This document shows, one piece after another, positions 32,001 through 41,518 of a DNA stretch of 64,000 nt; position 1 is the first letter of the stretch; every line of letters starts with the position of its first letter. The notes under the pieces were generated by a model, which worked only from the letters and a program-made list of their open reading frames with translations, had not been told where the DNA came from and did not search any database. The DNA lies in NCBI RefSeq assembly GCF_000006445.2, contig NC_006043.2, positions 806,001-870,000 of the forward strand, read 5' to 3'. The translations under genes were made by a program, and so were the position numbers. The stretch comes from Debaryomyces hansenii CBS767. Its lineage: Eukaryota; Ascomycota; Pichiomycetes; Serinales; Debaryomycetaceae.

Positions 32001-32757
32001 ATTGACACACCTTAATTACCCACTAATAAAAAACTCTATTGTTTTTTATTTTAATTTACTGATCAAGTGCACCTCAAGTTATGTTCTAATCAATGAATTA
32101 CGTCACCAAATATTGTGTCCTCTCGTTTTAATCGTAATTCGATCGTGTTTTATCAGGCTCGATAGACTATTATTGTATTATTTTCACCACTGACCTCAAT
32201 ATACTAGTAGTACCAGTAAATACTTCAATATAACGCTTTAAAATGGCGCAGTTGATATCATGAGATTTTGAGCTTCACACGAAGAGCCATTATATAGTGT
32301 CTATGAGCTACGATGACATCTATTCAATAGGACCAACGTGATCCGTACACCTAGAGCCAAACATCCGTCTGCACGGCTAGCCGACAACGGTTCATCGAAT
32401 GCAACTAAATATTGAGAATGCATGTGGGTAAACTGGTTTTGACTACAACTGAGGAACACTTGACAAGATGTAGGAGTGAGTGAGTGGGAGGCAGGAGTGG
32501 TTCCTGTGAGGTATGAGCAGTTAATCGGGAGTACTAGCAGAGTATACGGTAAGGTTGTAGGTAAATCCAACGGATTATGTATTTGGCATAGAAAGTAAAG
32601 TGTACGACGCTATTTGATGATTCTTGTATTCTCATGAGCCGAGGCTATTTGAAAACTGTATTTAAGATGAGAGTACCAGATAGACTAATAAGGTTCTGTT
32701 CTGTGCGTGTATGGTTTAAATGCAATATGTATCTAATGTAGGTTACAGCATGTAGGG
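32001..32757. other. 757-bp spacer, CRZ1 promoter and TRM12 3' end
   Basis: I see no gene. The frame 32301-32570 (minus) starts with TTG and looks random. A GTGAGTGAGTGGGAGG-type purine tract lies near 32475. Both flanking genes are on the minus strand, so most of it is available as CRZ1 promoter. Confidence 0.5.
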
Positions 32758-34005
32758 TTAATCGAGCGAAACGTCTATTACCACATGCCATATGTCAGGG
32801 GCAAATGTCTTGACCTTGTTTATTGCAACGACATTTCCTTCAAAGTAATCCGCTACCTTTTGGCCTACTTGGGCAAAATCTTCGACGTGCACATTCTCAT
32901 GAACGTGAATTACGGTGCTGGTCGACGACTTGCGTGTCAAAGCCTTGGTAATAGACCACGATGGAGTGGAGGTGGGTAAAAGACCGAGATTTATATGGGC
33001 AAGAGGTAAGGTTTTTCCAATTTGCAGGTATCTATCCATGGCATACTCGTTAGACTCGTGGAAAATATAGACCGATACGCCGTCCTTGTCGTACTTATTG
33101 TAAGAAGCATGGTCAAGCGATTCTTGTCGCCTGATTAACTTGTAGCTGTAACCGTTTTTAGAGACACTCTTTATCAAGCCTTTGATGGACCACGGATTGA
33201 TTTCCCAACAAAAGACCGTCGCTCCATTTTTGAGATACGATAAAGTAAAGTATCCTATTCCCGCATACAAGTCGAACACACACTTCTTGTTAGCATCTTT
33301 ACACTGCTCCAATACCCTTTTCTTCTCTTTGATATTTCCTCTCGAAAACATTGTATACCGAGGTGCCCATGTTTGATATATTCCGTTTTGAACGGCTGAA
33401 CACCAAAAAGCCTGCTCAAAGTCCTGTTCGCTGGGAGAGTCAAACATCTCCTCCGTGGGCTCTGGCCCAAAATCACCATAAACCGGCAATATATTAAAAG
33501 GTCTTCTCATTATGTCTTGTTCTATGATAGGCTTATTGACCGCGATATGGGTCAACCCAGCCGGAAATACTCCACTCGAAAGCACGTATCCAAAAAATTC
33601 GTCCTTAAGCCCCCCATCTTCAAAGAACCCTCTCCATACATCACTATCAAACGTACCCGAGTTCAATAGGATCATTGGAGGATACACCGACCATTTCTTA
33701 GGTAAGTGTTCCAATAATTTTTCAACGTTTCCTCCAAACCCCATGTTCGTCAAAAAACCTCTAACAACACCCTCTAGCGTACTTTTATCAGACTCTTCCT
33801 TCTCATAGTAACCTATCTCTACATCATTTCTAGGAATGCCTTCCAATTCCTCTATTTTCTTGCATGTCGTATATAATTGGTGCAAATTCCCCGATCTATT
33901 TATCTTTTTATTCCGATTGAACAAGCCCAACTCTTCCAAAAACACCTTTACTGGCTTTATATGAGTTGAGTTCTCGATTCCAACCACGATACACCGAGTC
34001 ATCAT
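32758..34005 (-). CDS. TRM12: tRNA wybutosine-synthesis aminocarboxypropyl transferase Trm12/Tyw2
   Basis: The 415-residue protein carries the Tyw2/Trm5 type Rossmann fold: KEKKRVLEQ, FDLYAGIGYFTLSYLKNG (about 245-262) and CWEINPWSIKGL, with upstream CSAVQNGIYQTWAPRYTMFSRGN. It transfers the 3-amino-3-carboxypropyl group from SAM in wybutosine formation on tRNA-Phe. The N-terminal domain is divergent, as in yeast Trm12 (462 residues). Two ATGs are adjacent at the start. Confidence 0.92.
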   Translation of the reverse strand: MMTRCIVVGIENSTHIKPVKVFLEELGLFNRNKKINRSGNLHQLYTTCKKIEELEGIPRNDVEIGYYEKEESDKSTLEGVVRGFLTNMGFGGNVEKLLEHLPKKWSVYPPMILLNSGTFDSDVWRGFFEDGGLKDEFFGYVLSSGVFPAGLTHIAVNKPIIEQDIMRRPFNILPVYGDFGPEPTEEMFDSPSEQDFEQAFWCSAVQNGIYQTWAPRYTMFSRGNIKEKKRVLEQCKDANKKCVFDLYAGIGYFTLSYLKNGATVFCWEINPWSIKGLIKSVSKNGYSYKLIRRQESLDHASYNKYDKDGVSVYIFHESNEYAMDRYLQIGKTLPLAHINLGLLPTSTPSWSITKALTRKSSTSTVIHVHENVHVEDFAQVGQKVADYFEGNVVAINKVKTFAPDIWHVVIDVSLD

Positions 34006-34462
34006 TCTAATGTCTCTGCTACCTAACCGTTATCATCGTATTATCATCATATTATCATTCCTGAAAAATTATTCGATTATGTAATCGTTAGGTGTGTTTT
34101 TGAATCCCGAGAAAATTAATTAAACGTCCAGTTGGAATAATAGAGGATAATTTGTACGTACAAGTTAATCATATTTAAATTAATCAATTAACTGAAAGTT
34201 TAAGGTACGAAGAATCTAAGGCATTCTTAACAACTTAATCAATTCAATCCTTTTTTTTAATATAATTTTTGTTATTATAGACATATTTTTATCCTTCATT
34301 TATCAAAGTCGTGGAGGTTTTTTTTAGTGGTATTATATTAAAGTATTAACAATCTATTGAATTATATTACTATAGATTTTTTATCCCAAGAACAATTACC
34401 TTTTTATATCCGTATACTAATCCTGTTACTTTATTAATTAAAAGTTTTTTGCATAATCAACA
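34006..34462. other. 457-bp divergent promoter of TRM12 and PUB1
   Basis: This is very AT-rich, with a poly(T) run near 34250 and another near 34318. No specific factor site was recognised. Confidence 0.5.
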
Positions 34463-35854
34463 ATGTCAGATCAACCTAGCACTGAACCAGTCAAGCACAC
34501 AGAAGCTGCTGAACAGCCAACTGTCGAGCCACAAGCACAAGAGTCCGAAGAACAGGAGGTTAGTGAATCACCAGTGCCAGTTTCCGAAGAAGAACATTCT
34601 GCTAGTGAAGAACAACCAAACGAACAGCCAAATGAACAACAACAACAGCAACAGCCCCATGCAGGTCAACAAGCCCAACAACAAAAGGCTAATGAACAGG
34701 CGGTAGACACGAATCCAGCCAGTGCAGTTGAAGGTGGACGTGAGGTGTCCAATAAGATCTTATACGTTGGAGGATTACATAAATCAGTTTCTGACGAAAT
34801 GTTAAAGGATTTATTTGCTGTTGCAGGCGCCATCCAATCAGTTAAGATATTGAATGATAAGAATAGACCCGGATTCAATTATGCGTTCATTGAATTTGAA
34901 AATACTCAATCGGCAGACATGGCTTTGCACACGCTTAATGGAAGAATCATCAACAACTCCGAGATAAAAATCAACTGGGCATATCAATCTTCTACCATCA
35001 GCTCATTAAACCCAGATGAGCCAACGTTCAATATTTTCGTGGGTGATTTATCCCCTGAAGTTGACGATGAGACTTTAAACAAGTCGTTCTCTAAGTTTCC
35101 ATCTTTAAAGCAAGCCCACGTTATGTGGGACATGCAGACCTCAAGATCTAGAGGTTACGGTTTTGTTAGCTTTGGCCAACAGGCAGATGCTGAGTTAGCT
35201 TTACAGACTATGAATGGTGAATGGATTAGTGGTAGAGCGATCAGATGTAACTGGGCTTCTCATAAACAATTAAACAACAATAATAATTATAGAAACAACA
35301 ACCGTCATCATCAAAACAACCGTCAATTTAGACCGTTTAACAACGCAATCCCACAACAACTTCAAAACCAAAACAACGGAATGCCTATTGGAAATGGCCA
35401 ATTTAATCCAAACCAGCAAGGTAATATGCCACCATCACAACAGCAACTCCACAATGTTCCACAAGCTAATAACTCTAATAATGGTAATCAAGCAAATATT
35501 CCAGTCATGTCTCCCCAATCGTACGATATTGTTTTAAGGCAAACTCCTTCATGGCAAACTACTGTGTATTTGGGAAACATTGCTCACTTTACACAACAAA
35601 CCGATTTAATTCCGTTATTGCAAAACTTCGGCTTCATTGTTGATTTCAAGTTTCATCCTGAAAGAGGTTGTGCCTTCGTTAAGTATGACTCCCATGAGAG
35701 AGCTGCTCTTGCGATTGTTCAATTAGCTGGCTTTACTATCAATGGCAGACCATTGAAATGTGGCTGGGGTAAAGATAGACCACCAATGGGTCAATTCCAG
35801 AACTTCGGCAGAGGTGTTCCACCTCCTCCAATGTACAACCAAGGTAGACCATAG
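34463..35854 (+). CDS. PUB1: poly(A)/poly(U) RNA-binding protein Pub1 (three RRMs)
   Basis: The 463-residue protein has a Glu/Gln-rich N terminus (1-90) and RRM1 (about 95-170, KILYVGGL and YAFIEFEN). RRM2 spans about 187-265 (FNIFVGDL and GYGFVSFG). An Asn/Gln-rich linker precedes RRM3 (about 370-440, TVYLGNI and CAFVKYDS, ending KCGWGKDRP). Order, length and Q/N-rich linker match S. cerevisiae Pub1 (453), a TIA-1-like mRNA stability and stress-granule protein. A CAA-rich run (34638-34655) encodes a polyglutamine patch. Confidence 0.93.
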   Translation: MSDQPSTEPVKHTEAAEQPTVEPQAQESEEQEVSESPVPVSEEEHSASEEQPNEQPNEQQQQQQPHAGQQAQQQKANEQAVDTNPASAVEGGREVSNKILYVGGLHKSVSDEMLKDLFAVAGAIQSVKILNDKNRPGFNYAFIEFENTQSADMALHTLNGRIINNSEIKINWAYQSSTISSLNPDEPTFNIFVGDLSPEVDDETLNKSFSKFPSLKQAHVMWDMQTSRSRGYGFVSFGQQADAELALQTMNGEWISGRAIRCNWASHKQLNNNNNYRNNNRHHQNNRQFRPFNNAIPQQLQNQNNGMPIGNGQFNPNQQGNMPPSQQQLHNVPQANNSNNGNQANIPVMSPQSYDIVLRQTPSWQTTVYLGNIAHFTQQTDLIPLLQNFGFIVDFKFHPERGCAFVKYDSHERAALAIVQLAGFTINGRPLKCGWGKDRPPMGQFQNFGRGVPPPPMYNQGRP

Positions 35855-36243
35855 AATAGGCGGACCGGAATATGTGCAGACCATTTGCGTATTAAGAATG
35901 AATAATTTCACATTTCTTGATATCAAGAATTTCGTATCTATAAATGGCCTTTTTTTTCGCCTCTTTTCCCACTTTTTTTTTCCTGTTATCTCTATATGTC
36001 TTTCGTTCATTTGGAAGCATTGGACTCTTGTTTTGTTACGTAAAATCCGATATAAAAGCTAAATAAAAAATATGTTACTTTCTTCGTAGATATATAAAAT
36101 ATTACACAAACCGGAGACACCATCAACTTTTTTTTTTAAAGAAAATATATTCATTACAAAGACATACACTTTCATTCTACTAAGAATTATTTTACAAGAG
36201 AACGTAAGGTATTTGAGCTGATAGGTTCCTTTGGTTCTTCTGT
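35855..36243. other. 389-bp spacer, PUB1 terminator and UBP1 promoter
   Basis: T-runs at about 35949-35984 and 36127-36137 fit 3'-end and promoter tracts. No gene is seen. Confidence 0.5.
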
Positions 36244-38466
36244 ATGACACTGTATATTTCCAAAGAATCCATAGCATTTTTTGTTTTAATAATTATATTT
36301 GTCGTTCCTTTACTTGATCAAACGCTATTAGACAAAGTGCTTCCTGTTACATTCTTTAATAATATCATCCCTGGTGGTAACATAAATTCCATATCCAAAT
36401 TCATCAAATCAAACAGATTACCGCTTTCGACTGCTTCGACATTAGTTTTATTAAGTATAGTACTTTCTGTTTATTACGGAAGACACCCATTATCATACAG
36501 TTTACCAGAGTTCGTTAATAGAGCATTTTCTAATATGAATTCAGGCTATAGGTATATGACTTCAAATAAATCGAGGTTCGGACCTTCCAGACAGTCCAGA
36601 GAGACCAGATTTGCTGTCAAAAATGGCGGGGAACTAGGAGGTATTAGTAACGACGGGAACACATGCTTTATGAATTCAGTATTACAATCGTTGGCGTCGT
36701 CTAAACACTTATTAAAATTCATAGATTCCTACCTATACTCGGAGATCGAAATTTCAGGAGAGCCGACTCCAACAACGGTGAAATCCAACACCCCAAAGCC
36801 GGACTTAGTTTTTACAGCTGCATTGAGGAGGTTTTTGGAAGGCATTAATGGATCATACGGCTCTAGAGGCAAAGAATTTAGTGCAAAGCCGTTGTTAAAT
36901 AAGATGCCTAATGGACCAAAGCAAAACTTTTTCACCGGTTATAACCAAGAAGACGCACAAGAATTCTATCAATTAGTTATGAACCTCGTTGAAACTGAGT
37001 ACAAAAAGGATTCTAAGTCTAGGCAGCTGTCTCCTGAACCTGATTCTTCTGAAAAGTCACCTAGTGATAAGTTTGTCGATAGCGCATTAGTCCCTAATTT
37101 AATTTCCGGTTGTGAAGAATTGGGTAGATTGGGTAAGGTATATGTGCCTGCGTCACAGGTTGATCCAAATTTATTAGAAATTGATCACAAAGTTTATCCA
37201 TTAGATTTAGTTACACCAGTTGACGGGATATCTGTGGAAAGAATTGGATGTTTAGCTTGTGGTGAAGTGGGTGGAATTCGTTACTCTGTTAATAGTGGCT
37301 TAAGTTTGAATTTACCGAATAAGTCATCATATTCTGGATATGATTTAGATTCATTAATGAATGATTGGATAGCACCAGAAATAATCGAAGATGTCAATTG
37401 TAATAGATGTGGCTTAGTACAGACGAAGGCATTTTTACTTAGCAAGATTTCTGAAGCAAATAACGAGAAAATTATAGGACAATTCCAAAACAGAGCTGAT
37501 GAAATTGAAAAAGAGTTATTACAGCCGCATATTACGGATGAAGTCTTCGAAAAATTATCTATTAAACAGATGATTAGAAAAACTAAGAAATCAAAACAAA
37601 TATCCTTAAGCAGACCACCACCTTTATTAACAATTCATATTAATAGATCCGTATTTGACCCAAAGACCTATATGATAGTCAAAAACCCTAGTAACGTTTC
37701 ATTCCCATCGAGATTAGATTTGACTTCATATGTTACAGAACCGAAAGACATTAACATGGATGCGAGATTACCTTTCAGAAAGCAAGATGAAAGAACTATC
37801 AACATACCACTTGCAGATATCAATAAACCTTCTAATAGTTCTGAATCCGAATCTTCCAATACAGTATCTATGTCTGATCAAGATAATTTCGAGGACAAAG
37901 AATTATCACAAAGTGACAGATACAGTAATTCAACATCCGATTCCTCTGAGAACCAAGATAATTGCATCGCATTAAATCCAAAACTCTTGTATAATTTGAA
38001 AGCCGTCATATCCCATTTTGGTACGCATAACTACGGTCATTATATTTGTTACCGTAGATTACGTGGATCCTGGTGGAGGATCAGTGATGAATCTGTCTAT
38101 GTTGTGACGGAAAATGAAGTCTTGAATTCACAAGGCACCTTCATGTTATTCTATGAATATAATGATGGAGTGAATGAAATTTTGCAGCACTTAGATGACG
38201 ATGAAGAAGAAGATCAGGAATCGGAAAGCGCTCATGGTAATCTGCAGTGTGCTTTAGATAGTGAATCATACGAGAAAAACAATACTCCCACAAAATTGGA
38301 AGACGATGATTATTTAAATAACAGGGATGATGATGATTCTCAGAGTAGTGGCTTAAGTGATGATGGCGATATTGGTCTCCCCAATGAAAACTTAGACAGC
38401 GAACGAAATGGAAATCTCTCAATGGACGATTACAATGTTGAAGAGGGACGTGCCTTTCATATATAA
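36244..38466 (+). CDS. UBP1: membrane-anchored ubiquitin protease Ubp1
   Basis: Two N-terminal hydrophobic segments (about 9-27 and 62-78) precede the USP domain. The Cys box is GGISNDGNTCFMNSVLQSL with catalytic C141. The His box is HFGTHNYGHYICYRR with H599, followed by WWRISDESVYVV. A CxxC pair (CLACGEVGG) and a second (CNRCGLVQ) form the zinc-binding thumb. S. cerevisiae Ubp1 likewise has an N-terminal transmembrane segment and about 809 residues. The acidic tail (about 640-740) is probably disordered. An in-domain Ser-rich insert lies at about 530-575. Confidence 0.92.
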   Translation: MTLYISKESIAFFVLIIIFVVPLLDQTLLDKVLPVTFFNNIIPGGNINSISKFIKSNRLPLSTASTLVLLSIVLSVYYGRHPLSYSLPEFVNRAFSNMNSGYRYMTSNKSRFGPSRQSRETRFAVKNGGELGGISNDGNTCFMNSVLQSLASSKHLLKFIDSYLYSEIEISGEPTPTTVKSNTPKPDLVFTAALRRFLEGINGSYGSRGKEFSAKPLLNKMPNGPKQNFFTGYNQEDAQEFYQLVMNLVETEYKKDSKSRQLSPEPDSSEKSPSDKFVDSALVPNLISGCEELGRLGKVYVPASQVDPNLLEIDHKVYPLDLVTPVDGISVERIGCLACGEVGGIRYSVNSGLSLNLPNKSSYSGYDLDSLMNDWIAPEIIEDVNCNRCGLVQTKAFLLSKISEANNEKIIGQFQNRADEIEKELLQPHITDEVFEKLSIKQMIRKTKKSKQISLSRPPPLLTIHINRSVFDPKTYMIVKNPSNVSFPSRLDLTSYVTEPKDINMDARLPFRKQDERTINIPLADINKPSNSSESESSNTVSMSDQDNFEDKELSQSDRYSNSTSDSSENQDNCIALNPKLLYNLKAVISHFGTHNYGHYICYRRLRGSWWRISDESVYVVTENEVLNSQGTFMLFYEYNDGVNEILQHLDDDEEEDQESESAHGNLQCALDSESYEKNNTPTKLEDDDYLNNRDDDDSQSSGLSDDGDIGLPNENLDSERNGNLSMDDYNVEEGRAFHI

Positions 38467-38649
38467 GTATTAAGTTAGAAAATTTTACGTAGTTTGGTTT
38501 TTATATAATCAATACATTAAGCAAATCGTTAGATTTTATATCATAATTGAATTCATAGATGCGAAAAACCGATCTAAATATTCGAATATTCGATGCTCAT
38601 CTTAAATTTAGTCTTCAAGTGTTAGAGCATTTCACTAAAGTATTGTATA

Positions 38650-39618
38650 ATGGCAAAGAAATTAAAAGGTAAATTAGTGAATAGCAAAGGATTGAAAGGT
38701 GCCTTAGCACGTCTTACTACCAAGGAAGAAATAATTAAGAAAACGGAGAAATCCATGGAAATTCAAAAGGACAAACAAGCATTGAAGGAAAAGTCCATAA
38801 AAAGTGGAAAACGAAACAAGAAGAAAGCCCAAAACCAACAGATTCAGCAAAAAGGCTTACAGCCTTTCAATATTGATGACAAACTCTTACTTGTTGGAGA
38901 AGGTGACTTTTCATTTGCAGTATCTATAATAAAGGAGAATTTCATAAAGCCAGAGAATCTCATAGCGACCAGCTTCGATTCTAAAGATGAAATAATACAA
39001 AAATATCCTACTGTCGAACAAAACTTGAATTTTCTTATTGACGAAGGAGTACAGTTATTACATAGTATTGACGCTACTGATCTCGTATCTTCGTTGAAGT
39101 TGAACACTACGGCTAAGAACAAGAAGAAAGCAAAAGCTAGATTATTTTCTGATAATAGGAATTTGGACTACATTATGTTCAATTTTCCACACACTGGTAA
39201 GGGTATAAAGGATGTGGACAGAAATATCATTGATCATCAAAAATTAGTATTGAACTACTTCAAGAGTTGTAGAGCAGTCTTTAACTTGGTGAATAATGAT
39301 ATGGAGAATGATTTTGCAGGATATGCATCTAGTGCAGTAAACGAAAACAAAGGCAAGATTCTTTTAACTCTATTCGAAGGTGAACCATACACTTCTTGGA
39401 ACATTAAGATATTGGGTAGAAGTGAAGATTACAAAGTCGAACGTTCAGGAAAATTTAGCTGGCAAATGTTCCCAGATTATCACCATAGACGGACTAACAG
39501 TGTACGTGATACAACTAAGCCCGCATCAGAGAGAGACGCAAGAATATACGTGTTCGAACAATTTACTAAGAAGGATGATAAGAGAAAGAAAACCGATGAT
39601 TCTGATTCGGACAATTGA
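38650..39618 (+). CDS. BMT5: 25S rRNA uridine N3-methyltransferase Bmt5
   Basis: The 322-residue protein has a Lys-rich nucleolar-type N terminus (1-70). The DUF2431 methyltransferase domain follows: LLLVGEGDFSFAVSI (motif I, about 79-93), LIATSFDSKDEI, DYIMFNFPHTGKG and LFEGEPYTSWNI. This matches S. cerevisiae Bmt5 (336 residues), which makes m3U2634 in 25S rRNA. It follows UBP1 after 183 bp, on the same strand. Confidence 0.92.
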   Translation: MAKKLKGKLVNSKGLKGALARLTTKEEIIKKTEKSMEIQKDKQALKEKSIKSGKRNKKKAQNQQIQQKGLQPFNIDDKLLLVGEGDFSFAVSIIKENFIKPENLIATSFDSKDEIIQKYPTVEQNLNFLIDEGVQLLHSIDATDLVSSLKLNTTAKNKKKAKARLFSDNRNLDYIMFNFPHTGKGIKDVDRNIIDHQKLVLNYFKSCRAVFNLVNNDMENDFAGYASSAVNENKGKILLTLFEGEPYTSWNIKILGRSEDYKVERSGKFSWQMFPDYHHRRTNSVRDTTKPASERDARIYVFEQFTKKDDKRKKTDDSDSDN

Positions 39619-39723
39619 TCATTAATTAGATTTATATATTCTATCATAGACGCATAATAAACGTTATATTTCAAAAGAAAATAACATAAGAATAAAAGGC
39701 TTCAATATATACAAGCTGCTGGT

Positions 39724-41259
39724 CTAAGCTGGATATACTCTTACACAATCATCGATTAAAAAAATCTCACGAGTTAACGGATCCTTAATCTTACCCATTC
39801 GTAACAAAGTATTTTTCTCCGATAAATACTTCTCCGATGGGTTTAGTAATTTGTCGAATGGATAGATATTTCCATTAGGTAATTTGAATGGGTTATTGAA
39901 AATGCTTGTAATTAGTTGAGCATAAGGCAAGTTCTTACTCAATTTATATAACTCAGGCGAACATACTGGACAATGATTTATTTTATTCAACAACTTATAA
40001 TACTTATTTGGTCCTCTATATTTTTTATCCGTCAATACCGCTAAATCTTTCTTATAGATGTTCTTATTAGATTCCGATGATTCCTCATATTGCTTGAAAA
40101 TTGTGTTTTCCGTATTACAATAGCATGACTTTGTCTTCAAACTTGATAATCCAGCAGACAAATATATGAATAGCGGGTAGTTTCTTGAAATGCCATATAA
40201 CTTGGTAAAATTCTCAATAAAGCATTGAGATAAGCTGTCCCATCTTTCGTTCGATAATAGCTTTTTATATTCCTTAAATCGTGGAGAATTAATTACTAAG
40301 GAACTCGAAAATGGAATGCTCTTATCTATTTGTGCGTTGGCCTTTTCATTAATAGCCATATAAACTAATAAGCCACCTATCTCCTTTAACTTATTCAAAT
40401 TACTTTCATGGTTCATAAATTCTTGAGACTGGTAATTACCTTTATTCCCGTACGGCGAAAGATTTACCTGTGAGAACTTGATTGCTTCATTCACATCACC
40501 CTCTTCTATAAGTGACAAAAATTTGCAATAGTTTATTTCAAATTCTAAATTAGAATTCGCCTTCTTCAAGAAGCTTCTATTCTCATTGAACCAAGCAATT
40601 ACCAATGAAAGATCGTGGTTCTCAATTATTGAAACAAAAACCTTGTTAAAATTATCATATAAATCATAATCAATAAGTTTCGTGAATTTGGGATTTGTTT
40701 GTGATATACTCTTTAATAATTGCAACCCGATGTTCTGATCTGACCTTGTATTTGACTTAATCAAGTAATCAATAATTAACAAATTAGTCTGGTCTCTGTA
40801 CCAGTTAATTAGGTTAACGTTATGCAAATCCAAAGGTCTGTCCTCATCTTCCATTGATTTTGGGGTAACCGAACTTTCATCCCTATTATCATCTGAGTCA
40901 ATTGGGCTGGCATTCAGTTCAAGAACAACATTTGTTTTTACAGTATAATTCGCCAATTCAGACAAATTTTCTAGACGTGCTATTATTCTAGACCTGAATA
41001 CTTCATCCCTATTTATCGATGTTCGTAGTCTCTTTTGAAATATCTCAAAACTCTTTATCAATTTATTTATCATTTCAATCTTCATTGCTGTAGGCAATTT
41101 GTTATTTTTCTTAACTTTGGCCACATCTTCTCCAATCGATTTCTTCTGCTTCTCTATTTGCTTTTGAACCGCTTTGAAATTCTTCTTGATTAGTTCCGTA
41201 GGAATTTTGAATTCCGTGAGTCTTGTCTGAATATGAAAGTTAACTGTTGGCTCACTCAT
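39724..41259 (-). CDS. FYV10: GID/CTLH ubiquitin ligase subunit Fyv10/Gid9
   Basis: The length of 511 residues is near S. cerevisiae Fyv10 (516). An N-terminal coiled region (about 25-85) is followed by LisH/CTLH helices (about 150-260, LINWYRDQTNLLIIDYLIKSN). The C-terminal degenerate RING has CYCNTENTIF and CPVCSPELYKLSKNLPYAQL plus PFKLPNGNIYPFDKLL. With Rmd5/Gid2 it forms the catalytic RING pair that degrades gluconeogenic enzymes. It is convergent with BMT5 (105 bp). Confidence 0.92.
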   Translation of the reverse strand: MSEPTVNFHIQTRLTEFKIPTELIKKNFKAVQKQIEKQKKSIGEDVAKVKKNNKLPTAMKIEMINKLIKSFEIFQKRLRTSINRDEVFRSRIIARLENLSELANYTVKTNVVLELNASPIDSDDNRDESSVTPKSMEDEDRPLDLHNVNLINWYRDQTNLLIIDYLIKSNTRSDQNIGLQLLKSISQTNPKFTKLIDYDLYDNFNKVFVSIIENHDLSLVIAWFNENRSFLKKANSNLEFEINYCKFLSLIEEGDVNEAIKFSQVNLSPYGNKGNYQSQEFMNHESNLNKLKEIGGLLVYMAINEKANAQIDKSIPFSSSLVINSPRFKEYKKLLSNERWDSLSQCFIENFTKLYGISRNYPLFIYLSAGLSSLKTKSCYCNTENTIFKQYEESSESNKNIYKKDLAVLTDKKYRGPNKYYKLLNKINHCPVCSPELYKLSKNLPYAQLITSIFNNPFKLPNGNIYPFDKLLNPSEKYLSEKNTLLRMGKIKDPLTREIFLIDDCVRVYPA

Positions 41260-41518
41260 ATTCGATAGACACCTACAGTTTATTCCTCGTTAATCTTTAT
41301 CCCCTATTCTTATTGAATTGTATTATTTCAGTATTAATGAAGTACAATTATTAAATTAATATATCATATAGATCAAGGGATGGTTTTCTGGGGAAAACTA
41401 CAATTTAAAAATGCGAAATTTATAGCAAGACATTTTTGACGTAACAGTATATAATCTCTAATTTGCTAGGTTCAAACCTTAGTTACGAACATGAAAACAA
41501 TCATCAAGCAAGCCGTAA

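Noticed and set aside
32301..32570. 89-codon frame in the CRZ1 promoter
   Set aside because: Its first codon is TTG and the composition looks random.
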